A stretch of DNA of 49,664 nt from an uncultured Prevotellaceae bacterium (lineage in GTDB: Bacteria > Bacteroidota > Bacteroidia > Bacteroidales > Bacteroidaceae), in assembly GCA_902769805.1 (NCBI GenBank), contig CACXQL010000030.1:1-49664 (forward strand), given 5' to 3'. Positions 9,179-15,424 of this stretch are shown piece after piece; positions within the stretch are counted from its first letter, which is position 1, and the number at the start of each line of letters is the position of its first letter. Below the pieces are notes generated by a model. It had not been told where the DNA came from, ran no database searches, and saw only the letters and a program-made list of their open reading frames with translations. A program made the position numbers and the translations under genes.

Positions 9179-9393
9179 CACAAAAGAGTGGGAACAATAC
9201 TTGTCCCACATTAAGGTCCTGAGAAAACCCGAGAAATAGACAAGTAAGCCCACTCATATCGAGTGCGCTAGCAACTTGTCTACTACTTCTCGTTTCTATT
9301 TGCTCTCAGGTTCTAATGTGGATAGAACGGTAGCAAACGCATATTAATTCATAAAAATAGAACTCCTGCTCTCTTCGGCATACCGCAGATTGC
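9179..9393 (-). ncRNA. structured small RNA candidate upstream of the methyltransferase operon
   Basis: A long imperfect stem lies at 9206-9321, with paired arms CCACATTA/TAATGTGG, CCTGAGA/TCTCAGG, CGAGAA/TTCTCG, AGACAAGT/ACTTGTCT and CACTC/GAGTG interrupted by internal loops. A leftward -7 box TACCTTTG at 9399-9406 sets the 5' end near 9393, and a hairpin GTGGGA/TCCCAC at 9188-9209 followed by TCTTTTG gives a likely 3' end, so the RNA is about 210 nt. The terminator arm shares CCAC with the outermost stem, so the two may exclude each other. Size and shape recall 6S-type RNAs; it could instead be a structured 5' leader of the methyltransferase gene (ATG at 9120). No sequence-level family match is claimed. 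Confidence 0.6.
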
Positions 9394-9398
9394 AATTG

Positions 9399-9477
9399 CA
9401 AAGGTACGAAAAAAGATGGAGGAATGAAAGAAAATGATGGGATTATTTGAAATTATCAAGAATAATGCGTATCTGTA
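9399..9477 (-). repeat. promoter-bearing direct repeat, copy 1
   Basis: About 70 bp nearly identical to 10068-10140, in the same orientation. Each copy contains a leftward -7 box (TACCTTTG at 9399-9406 here) and a TTTC at 9426-9429, 19 bp upstream. This copy drives the RNA candidate and probably the methyltransferase operon. Confidence 0.85.
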
Positions 9478-9482
9478 CAACG

Positions 9483-9911
9483 TCAAGTTGAAGAGCTTGA
9501 TGGGGATGATATCACTGATGAACCATACTCATTCCACCAATAAACAGCATCATACAGTGCATAGACACGTTCTTTGATGAAGTCTGGGTACTTGGGAGTC
9601 AATTCTGCGGCGTTGAAGCCTGCTATGACACAGATAAAGGAAAGGTTGCCTTCAATATAGTCACACCACTTGTTCTGACCAAGGCACCAGCCGAGAATGT
9701 TGTCAAACTCTGCCTCTGATTGGGGTAGTTGGACGTGAACCACCAAATGGGGTTTGGACTGTTGGTATAACAACCAGTAGTCACCATGACCCGCTACGTG
9801 TTTCAACTCTGCCTTGAACGTGCTACGCTCTACATGCTCTGGCTTCAGCCCTGGTCTTTGCAGACGAGGGAACATCACATAATTGCTGTTTTCAATCTTC
9901 TTGATTTCCAT
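9483..9911 (-). CDS. hypothetical protein, 142 aa, between two direct repeats
   Basis: 142 residues, no recognised family. Begins MEIKKIENSNYVMFPRLQRPG, contains aromatic-rich segments (HGDYWLLYQQSKPHLVVHV and LGWCLGQNKWCDYIEGN) and ends in a Ser/Pro run (SSVISSPSSSST). No signal peptide or membrane segment, so cytosolic. A leftward promoter lies in the 10068-10140 repeat, giving a leader of about 150 nt. The gene sits exactly between two copies of the promoter repeat, which suggests it was inserted or duplicated together with the promoter. Function unknown. Confidence 0.72.
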   Translation of the reverse strand: MEIKKIENSNYVMFPRLQRPGLKPEHVERSTFKAELKHVAGHGDYWLLYQQSKPHLVVHVQLPQSEAEFDNILGWCLGQNKWCDYIEGNLSFICVIAGFNAAELTPKYPDFIKERVYALYDAVYWWNEYGSSVISSPSSSST

Positions 9912-10067
9912 ATCGTTTACATTTAGTTAATGAAAGAATGATCTTCCTAACTCACATCTTTTTACCACCGCTGCCAACGATTCTGTTCTTTGAACTGGTT
10001 CTTCGACAAGCGAAGTGCCAAGGCCGGTTGGTGGGCTTTATGCCACTCTTGATGCAAAATCTGGCTG
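9912..10067 (-). other. long 5' leader of the 142-aa gene
   Basis: About 155 bp between the repeat-borne promoter and the ATG at 9911. It contains GC-rich self-complementary stretches (for example GGCATAAAGCC and GGCCTTGGCACTTCG) and no ORF. No known riboswitch pattern was recognised. Confidence 0.4.
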
Positions 10068-10140
10068 CAAAAGTACGAAAAAAGATTGATGAATGAAAGA
10101 AAATAATGGGATTATTTGAAATTATCAAGAATAACGCCTA
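10068..10140 (-). repeat. promoter-bearing direct repeat, copy 2
   Basis: Second copy of the 9399-9477 repeat. Leftward -7 box TACTTTTG at 10068-10075 and TTTC at 10095-10098, 19 bp apart. Drives the 142-aa gene. Confidence 0.85.
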
Positions 10141-10200
10141 ACTTTGAAATATATCTCGAAGATACTTTTTCGATATAAACTAAAAATAAATCTATAAATA

Positions 10201-10232
10201 TTTGGAAGATAAGATAAAAATCTCTATCTTTG
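10201..10232 (+). promoter_or_regulatory. promoter of the 10.24 kb small RNA
   Basis: TTTG at 10201-10204 and TATCTTTG at 10225-10232 with a 20-bp spacer, a full Bacteroidota consensus. Start of transcription expected near 10238. Confidence 0.85.
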
Positions 10233-10236
10233 CAAT

Positions 10237-10398
10237 GTGAAAGGAGAAGCCAAGTAGAGCCACGATGTGCGGAACGGTGGCATGGCTATGGGAGCAATCC
10301 TGTGGAGATGATGAGCAATTCGACCTTGCCGCTTGGTCTCTTTCACTACAATATCACCGACTGCTTCCCTCTGTGTTGCAGTCGGTTTCTGTTTTTCT
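10237..10398 (+). ncRNA. independent small structured RNA, about 160 nt, unassigned
   Basis: A consensus promoter is followed by a transcript whose 5' end (GTGAAAGGAGAAGCCAAG, from 10237) pairs with CTTGGTCTCTTTCAC at 10332-10346, closing an RNA domain. Inside, AUGGGA-GCAA-UCCUGU forms a perfect hairpin with a GNRA tetraloop. The RNA ends in a strong terminator, ACCGACTGC/GCAGTCGGT (10356-10364 and 10378-10386) plus a T-rich run to 10398. The short reading frames across it are not conserved-looking. It does not show the SRP, RNase P, tmRNA or common riboswitch signatures I know. Its 3' end overlaps the end of the convergent 156-aa gene. Confidence 0.72.
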
Positions 10399-10824
10399 AT
10401 ATTTGGGTAAAGTAAACTCTGCAGGGTCTTTTATTTTAGTCGCCGTAATAAAATTCACGAGTTTGACAATCTCACGGTTTACCTTCATCTTATAGTTTGG
10501 ATGAACGATGAATTTCGATTGACCGTCTGTATAGATAAAGCATTTACCATCATAATACAAGTCCATCGAAAAACGATTCTTGGGAAAGTTGATTAAATCT
10601 TCATCTGCTACCACAAGTCCTTTGGCGTTCTTTGAACTACGCATAGAATGTTGTAACTGTTTGACGCTCATATAAAGTTCGTCACTTCCTAGATTTACAT
10701 TATTATCTCGTGCGAATTGTTCCATTCGTTTCTCTATCTTTCCGATACTAAAAGGAAGTACTGATGAATAGCCTTTCTGATGTATATCTATCAGAATAGT
10801 TGATATAAGTTCTTCTGTTGCCAT
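10354..10824 (-). CDS. hypothetical protein, 156 aa
   Basis: 156 residues, no recognised family. The N-terminal half is helical (MATEELISTILIDIHQKG, then GKIEKRMEQFARDN); the C-terminal half has beta-like segments (DLYYDGKCFIYTDGQSKFIV). No signal peptide. A leftward -7 box TACCTTTG at 10854-10861 precedes the ATG by about 30 nt. Its last codons and stop (10354) run antisense through the terminator of the convergent small RNA, which could act as terminator for both. Function unknown. Confidence 0.72.
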   Translation of the reverse strand: MATEELISTILIDIHQKGYSSVLPFSIGKIEKRMEQFARDNNVNLGSDELYMSVKQLQHSMRSSKNAKGLVVADEDLINFPKNRFSMDLYYDGKCFIYTDGQSKFIVHPNYKMKVNREIVKLVNFITATKIKDPAEFTLPKYRKTETDCNTEGSSR

Positions 10825-10908
10825 CTCTGATTATTATTGTTTTTTTCGAAACACAAAGGTACTCATTATTTCTGAAGGTCGCAAGGATTTAGATAGATTT
10901 TTATCACA

Positions 10909-11110
10909 CAACGATGGCACTTGAAGAGAGAGGGAAGCATCCTAATGGGGGAAAAGTGCCGTTATAACAAGGGGAATGGACGGCACTTTCAGGGTGAAAG
11001 TAACGTTCTTTCTGGTAAAAGGGCGCTCGGTGCTGTTATTAGCAGCGGCCGCTGCTAATATCGACAGCGGTCGGTGTCAATATCAGTAGCAGGCGCTGCT
11101 GACTTGTTTG
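10909..11110. repeat. dispersed palindromic repeat, copy 1
   Basis: About 200 bp similar to 32448-32650. The best conserved part holds a 24-bp perfect palindrome at 11037-11060 (core TTAGCAGCGGCCGCTGCTAA) flanked by GCTGT/ACAGC arms, then a second hairpin, TCAGTAGC/GCTGCTGA, at about 11082-11102. No ORF is conserved between copies. It fills the gap between the 156-aa gene and the HU-like gene. Confidence 0.85.
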
Positions 11111-11140
11111 TTGACCATAGAGACTGTCTTAGACGGGTAT

Positions 11141-11770
11141 TCACTTTCCCTTGGCAAAATAGTAATGCCACTGACGGCCCTCGCGGAAGCGCTCCAACAG
11201 GGGTTCATCGCCTTCGCAAAGTGCATTCAGATAGTTCTTTGCCGTCGTATATTTGAGTCCGCTGACAGTCTTGAAGGTGCTGATAGTGGTATAGCCCCAT
11301 TTCGTCATACTCTTCCGTAACGCCTGTTCCATCGCCTTTGAGTCGTGCATCTGGGCATTTCCCACACGCCCATTTCCCTTTCTGCATCCATGATGGCGGT
11401 TTTTCACCTCTTCCACCAGTCGTTTGGAAGGAATGAAGTCTATACCAGAAAAGATCACATCCTTACTGGTAATCATAGCTGGATCAGTATGGTCGCCAAG
11501 GAGTTTCAACTTAGGAGCGAACGAGCCGAGAGGTGTCTCGATGCGGTAGCCCTCAGCGAGATAGATGCTTCCTACCTCCAAAAAGGTATTAAAGAGGCGT
11601 GTTATCTCCCCTTTTCCCATCTGCCGATGCTGAAAACAGAGGTCGTCGAAGAAGTCAACACTCAGCTTGCGTCCTGAAACAGGGCGAGCATATAATAATG
11701 GTTTACCGTCTTCACCATTGGTGGGACGCGGATGGAGTTCAAATAATATTCCGTCAGTCTTACGTGGCAT
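11141..11770 (-). CDS. HU-like DNA-binding protein of the Bacteroidota type
   Basis: 209 residues. The N-terminal ~125 residues resemble the HU/IHF-like domain common in Bacteroidales: YARPVSGRKLSVDFFDDLCFQHRQMGKGEI, then FLEVGSIYLAEGYRIETPLGSFAPKLKL. This family usually is 120-180 residues. The C-terminal ~75 residues (DSKAMEQALRKSMTKWGYTTISTFKTVSGLKYTTAKNYLN) look like a small helical or winged-helix unit. The role is probably nucleoid binding or local regulation. It follows the tRNA-Val terminator on the same strand; no clear promoter was found between them. Confidence 0.78.
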   Translation of the reverse strand: MPRKTDGILFELHPRPTNGEDGKPLLYARPVSGRKLSVDFFDDLCFQHRQMGKGEITRLFNTFLEVGSIYLAEGYRIETPLGSFAPKLKLLGDHTDPAMITSKDVIFSGIDFIPSKRLVEEVKNRHHGCRKGNGRVGNAQMHDSKAMEQALRKSMTKWGYTTISTFKTVSGLKYTTAKNYLNALCEGDEPLLERFREGRQWHYYFAKGK

Positions 11771-11800
11771 AGTTGTATAATAATAGTTGTCTCATTTATG

Positions 11801-11836
11801 AAAAAAGCCTCTCTCCCTCGGAGAAAGGCTTTTTCT
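11801..11836 (-). terminator. terminator after tRNA-Val
   Basis: AAAAAGCCT...AGGCTTTTT hairpin with an inner CTCTCC/GGAGA stem; A-tract and T-tract make it work in both directions. It directly follows the tRNA 3' CCA. Confidence 0.85.
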
Positions 11837-11837
11837 T

Positions 11838-11915
11838 TGGTGGGCGTTGACGGATTCGAACCGCCGACCCTCTGCTTGTAAGGCAGATGCTCTAAACCAG
11901 CTGAGCTAAACGCCC
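11838..11915 (-). tRNA. tRNA-Val (anticodon UAC)
   Basis: Reverse strand gives a complete cloverleaf: acceptor GGGCGTT/AACGCCC, D arm GCTCAGCTGGTTTAGAGC, anticodon stem CTGC/GCAG with loop CTTACAA (anticodon TAC), T arm with GGTTCGAATCC, and an encoded CCA end at 11838-11840. It reads valine codon GUA and probably GUU/GUG by wobble. Confidence 0.97.
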
Positions 11916-11933
11916 TTTGCTATAAAAGCGGTG

Positions 11934-11965
11934 CAAAGGTACGACGAATTTTTGAAACCACCAAA
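11934..11965 (-). promoter_or_regulatory. tRNA-Val promoter
   Basis: Leftward TTTG (11962-11965) and TACCTTTG (11934-11941), 20-bp spacer. Confidence 0.85.
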
Positions 11966-11992
11966 CTTTTGCACCACTTTTTTATGTTTTCC

Positions 11993-12418
11993 TTATAATT
12001 TATACAAATCACTGGCTGCCATCAGGTCGACTTTCTTCTCTGCGAGGATGCGCTCGCAGCTCTCTAAGTCGGTTGGACGGATGACCACATGAGCCACGTC
12101 GCCATTGGCAAACGAATACATATACTCGATAAAGACACCTGCGTCAGACAGCAGTTTGAGTACTTTGGCAAGGGAACCACTTGTGTTAGGGCATACGAAA
12201 CCTATCACGTCCGTGATCTTCACTGCGAAATGGGCTGCCTTCAACACTTGGTAAGCCTTGTCAGGGTCACTGACAATACAACGGAGGATACCGAAATCAG
12301 AGTTATCGGCAATACTCATGGCAGAGAGGTTTACACCTGCCTCACCCAGTACGTCAGTCACTTCCGTGAGACGTCCGGACTTGTTTTCCAAGAAAACGGA
12401 TAATTGTTTTGCTAACAT
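11993..12418 (-). CDS. ACT-domain regulatory protein
   Basis: 141 residues made of two ACT modules: LSVFLENKSGRLTEVTDVLGEAGVNLSAMSI and VGFVCPNTSGSLAKVLKLLSDAGVFIEYMYSF. ACT modules bind amino acids or similar ligands and regulate partner enzymes. It follows the phenylacetate-CoA ligase gene by 66 bp on the same strand, a pairing common in anaerobes, where the cluster often also holds indolepyruvate ferredoxin oxidoreductase (absent here). It probably senses an aromatic amino acid or its keto acid; the ligand is an inference. Confidence 0.88.
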   Translation of the reverse strand: MLAKQLSVFLENKSGRLTEVTDVLGEAGVNLSAMSIADNSDFGILRCIVSDPDKAYQVLKAAHFAVKITDVIGFVCPNTSGSLAKVLKLLSDAGVFIEYMYSFANGDVAHVVIRPTDLESCERILAEKKVDLMAASDLYKL

Positions 12419-12484
12419 ATTCTTTGATTTTTCGTTATTTTATTTCTTCGTTATTTAGTAATGACGCTAAAACGATCTCACGAC

Positions 12485-13783
12485 TTATAGTTTTCGATTA
12501 TCAATGACGCGCTTAGCCTTGCCTGTAGAACGCTCGATACCCTTCGGCTCCACCAGCTTAATCTTGAAACCAAGACCTATGACACTGCGCAGTTCTGCCT
12601 CCAGTTTCTTCTGCAAGCCGACCATCGTCGCCATATCGTCTGTGAAGAACTCCTCTTTCACCTCCACCTTAAGCTCACTGGTATCTGTGTTGTTCACACG
12701 ATCAACGGTAAGCAGGAAGTGCGGCTCGTACTCTTGCAAAGAAAGGATAACAGCCTCAATCTGTGATGGGAAGACGTTCACACCGCGGATAATCAACATA
12801 TCATCGCAGCGTCCCAAGATACGGTCCATACGTACCAAGGTACGACCACAGGAGCATTTGTCATAATGCAAGGCGGTGAGGTCATGGGTGCGATAACGGA
12901 GCAATGGCATACCCTCTTTGGTCAGATGGGTAAACGTCAGCTCACCCAACTGTCCTTCTGGCATCGGTTCTCCTGTCTCTGGATTCAATATCTCTGGATA
13001 GAAATAGTCCTCATTCAGATGGGTTCCGTGCTGACACTCACACTCATAACCCACTCCAGGTCCGGCAATCTCACTCAGTCCGTAGATGTCATACGCCTTG
13101 ATACCCAAGCTCTCCTCAAGTTTTCCACGCATCTCCTCTGTCCAAGGCTCCGCACCAAAGGCACCAACACGCAACTTAAACTCATCACGACTCCATTCAC
13201 TCTCGCGTAATGCCTCGCCCAAGAACATCGCATAGGAAGGCGTACAACAAAGGACAGAGGCTCCGAAATCATGCATCAGTGTAATCTGTTTCTGCGTATT
13301 ACCGGAAGACATTGGAATCACACTGGCACCGATGTTCGTTGCTCCATCATGGGCACCTAAACCTCCTGTGAACAGACCATAGCCATAAGATATCTGGAAG
13401 ATATCATCCTTCGTGGCACCATAGGCAGTAAAAGCACGAGAGATAGACTCCGTCCACATGGCGATATCCTTGCGGGTATGCAGCACAACCACAGGTTTTC
13501 CTGTCGTACCAGAAGAGGCATGGATACGTACAATCTGACTCATCGGTACAGCGGCGAGCCCAAACGGATAGTTATCACGAAGATCAAGCTTATTGGTAAA
13601 CGGTAACTTGACGATATCATCTATATCCTTGATATCGCCAGGTTCTAAACCCATCTCTTGAAATTTCTTACGATAGAATGGCGTATTATGATACACATAT
13701 TCCGCCATCTTTCTCAGTCTGATGCTTTGGATCTCACGTAACTGTTCACGATCCATGCATTCTACACTCTCATTCCAAATCAT
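12485..13783 (-). CDS. paaK: phenylacetate-CoA ligase
   Basis: 432 residues from the ATG at 13783 (MIWNESVECMDREQ). AMP-binding core RIHASSGTTGKPVVVLHT, the adenylation motif DIYGLSEIAGPGVGYEC, and RTHDLTAL plus VNVFPSQIE of the C-terminal lid identify an aryl-CoA ligase of the PaaK family. It makes phenylacetyl-CoA (or a related aryl-CoA) from the acid, ATP and CoA. Upstream in-frame Met codons as far as 13870 are rejected because a -7 box lies at 13837-13844, between them and 13783. Co-transcribed with the ACT protein. Confidence 0.93.
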   Translation of the reverse strand: MIWNESVECMDREQLREIQSIRLRKMAEYVYHNTPFYRKKFQEMGLEPGDIKDIDDIVKLPFTNKLDLRDNYPFGLAAVPMSQIVRIHASSGTTGKPVVVLHTRKDIAMWTESISRAFTAYGATKDDIFQISYGYGLFTGGLGAHDGATNIGASVIPMSSGNTQKQITLMHDFGASVLCCTPSYAMFLGEALRESEWSRDEFKLRVGAFGAEPWTEEMRGKLEESLGIKAYDIYGLSEIAGPGVGYECECQHGTHLNEDYFYPEILNPETGEPMPEGQLGELTFTHLTKEGMPLLRYRTHDLTALHYDKCSCGRTLVRMDRILGRCDDMLIIRGVNVFPSQIEAVILSLQEYEPHFLLTVDRVNNTDTSELKVEVKEEFFTDDMATMVGLQKKLEAELRSVIGLGFKIKLVEPKGIERSTGKAKRVIDNRKL

Positions 13784-13836
13784 TGTTTTCTTGTTGTTTA
13801 TTGGTTTGTGTCTAAGTTTATAAGTTTTGTGTGATG

Positions 13837-13844
13837 CAAAGGTA
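13837..13844 (-). promoter_or_regulatory. paaK promoter, -7 box
   Basis: Leftward TACCTTTG; the nearest TTTG is 23 bp upstream. Transcription from about 13831 leaves a 47-nt leader. Confidence 0.65.
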
Positions 13845-13904
13845 CGAAAAATTCGGTTAAGCGAAGACAAAAAAGTATACTTTTTATGTTGAGCGTGAGA
13901 ATTT

Positions 13905-13956
13905 TATTCAATAAGTGAGCAAAGAACAAAATAAATTCATTTATTTTTTCTATCGA
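13905..13956 (-). repeat. partial copy of the promoter-bearing repeat
   Basis: 35 identical bases shared with 37697-37731, starting GAGCAAAGAACAAAATAAAT on the plus strand. AT-rich module 2 of the repeat described at 37.6-37.85 kb. Confidence 0.75.
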
Positions 13957-14003
13957 ACAGGAGTACAGGTGTTAAGCATCAGAGATACCATATCAAGCGA
14001 AAA

Positions 14004-14042
14004 ACAAAAAAAGACCGCAAAACTTTTGTCTTGCGGTCTTCT
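14004..14042 (-). terminator. terminator of the OmpA-family gene
   Basis: Leftward AAGACCGCAA/TTGCGGTCTT arms (10 bp, 14011-14020 and 14031-14040) followed by a T-run; 20 bp after the stop. Confidence 0.9.
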
Positions 14043-14061
14043 TTTATGATGATTTAAATAA

Positions 14062-15255
14062 TTACTTCAACTCAACAGTAGCACGACGGTTGAAGCTGAT
14101 TGGAGACAGTGTGTTAACACCACCAGCTGCAGAAGTCTCGATGTTAGCGCGGTTTACACCCAGCTTAACGAGGCAGTCAGCAACAGCGTCAGCACGCTTC
14201 TGAGAGAGCTTCTGGTTGAGGTTAGCGTTACCAGTCTTGCTGTCAGCGTAACCAGTTACAACGATCTTAGCATCGTTAGCCTTAGCTGCCTCAGCAATAG
14301 CCTTCAGGTTCTGTACATCCTTCTGAGAAGCGATGTTAGCCTTACCGATGTTGAAGAATACTGATACAGGAGCAGAAACGATCTCCTTAACAGTTGCAGG
14401 CTTGGTGTCGATAGCGTTTGTAGCAGTCGGGCACTTGTGGTTCTTGATCTGAGCCTTCAGACGATCGTTCTCTGCGTTAGCGTCAGCAAGCTGAGCGTTC
14501 AGAGCGTCGATCTGAGCCTGAGAGAGAGCCTTGATAGCGTCTACGTCAGGAGTCTTGTTGAAGGTAGCCTTACCGAGGTTGTAAGTCACACCGACTTCAA
14601 CGTTCAGGTTGCGGTCGTGGTTAGCAATGATACCCTTGAGGCTGCGTGAATTGTACTGTTTTGCACCAGGGAGCAGGTGTGTACGACCATCAGACTTAGA
14701 CATGAAGAAATTGTAGTTTACATCAAGGTTGATGGCAAACTTGTTGTTAATCTTGAACTCGTTCAAGATACCAATGCCCCATACTGGAGAGTAAACGTTA
14801 CGAGACATGTTACGGTTAATACCAACACTTGCATAAGGAATCAGATCCCACAGACGGTTCTCATTGTAACCAAGAATCATGTTGCTCAGATTGAACAGAA
14901 CCTGCTCGTTCAAAGTCCAATACTTGTTAGCATTGGTCTTCTTGTCTGTAGAAACAATAGAGCGACCCCAGATACCATTGAACTTTGTACGAAGTCCGAG
15001 ACCTGGAGTAAACCACTTACCAATAGCAACAGAGAAACCGAGATTGTTACGGAAACCTTTGAAAGGACTCTTAGCGTAGTTGTTATGAACCTCCTGGTTA
15101 CCCCAGAATGCTGTTCCAACAACGTTTGCCTGAACAAACCAGTTGCTCCAGAAAGAGTTAGTTGCTACGCTGTACTTTTCTGTAGGTACAGCATCCTGTG
15201 CCATTGAGGCAACAGAAACACCGGCAAAAGCCAGTACCATTAAAAACTTTTTCAT
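14062..15255 (-). CDS. OmpA-family outer-membrane porin
   Basis: 397 residues. Signal peptide MKKFLMVLAFAGVSVASMAQ, a ~200-residue beta-barrel rich in aromatic, alternating strands, a short coiled linker (ALSQAQIDALNAQLADANAEN) and a C-terminal OmpA peptidoglycan-binding domain (VSVFFNIGKANIASQKDVQNL to GGVNTLSPISFNRRATVELK). It links outer membrane and cell wall. It has its own consensus promoter and a strong terminator, so it is a single-gene, probably highly expressed unit. Confidence 0.94.
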   Translation of the reverse strand: MKKFLMVLAFAGVSVASMAQDAVPTEKYSVATNSFWSNWFVQANVVGTAFWGNQEVHNNYAKSPFKGFRNNLGFSVAIGKWFTPGLGLRTKFNGIWGRSIVSTDKKTNANKYWTLNEQVLFNLSNMILGYNENRLWDLIPYASVGINRNMSRNVYSPVWGIGILNEFKINNKFAINLDVNYNFFMSKSDGRTHLLPGAKQYNSRSLKGIIANHDRNLNVEVGVTYNLGKATFNKTPDVDAIKALSQAQIDALNAQLADANAENDRLKAQIKNHKCPTATNAIDTKPATVKEIVSAPVSVFFNIGKANIASQKDVQNLKAIAEAAKANDAKIVVTGYADSKTGNANLNQKLSQKRADAVADCLVKLGVNRANIETSAAGGVNTLSPISFNRRATVELK

Positions 15256-15306
15256 ACCTATACTAAATTAAGTAAAAATGTTAATATACTTTTATCAATT
15301 ATTGTG

Positions 15307-15337
15307 CAAAAGTAAACATTTATTTTGAATCCGCAAA
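15307..15337 (-). promoter_or_regulatory. promoter of the OmpA-family gene
   Basis: Leftward TTTG (15334-15337) and TACTTTTG (15307-15314), 19-bp spacer; about 50-nt leader. Confidence 0.85.
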
Positions 15338-15424
15338 CTTTTTTGGCAAAAAATTGCACTTTTTTGCGGAAAAACCTGTTTTATATCATCTTTTATCCGT
15401 TATTTATGCAATATACAAGACTTT

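Noticed and set aside
10237-10398. Assignment of the RNA as 4.5S/SRP RNA
   Set aside because: The conserved SRP loop (GGAA tetraloop with AGCA) could not be placed in a consistent fold.
10230-10415. Two short ORFs across the 10.24 kb RNA
   Set aside because: Start inside the promoter/closing stem and run through the terminator; no protein-like composition.
5425-11770. Integrated element with attachment sites at tRNA-Val
   Set aside because: No integrase, no duplicated tRNA end and no matching direct repeat were seen; the accessory stretch is not demonstrably a mobile unit.
13784-13870. Extended N-terminus of the PaaK gene
   Set aside because: The extra codons lie over the promoter; the Met at 13783 fits the family.
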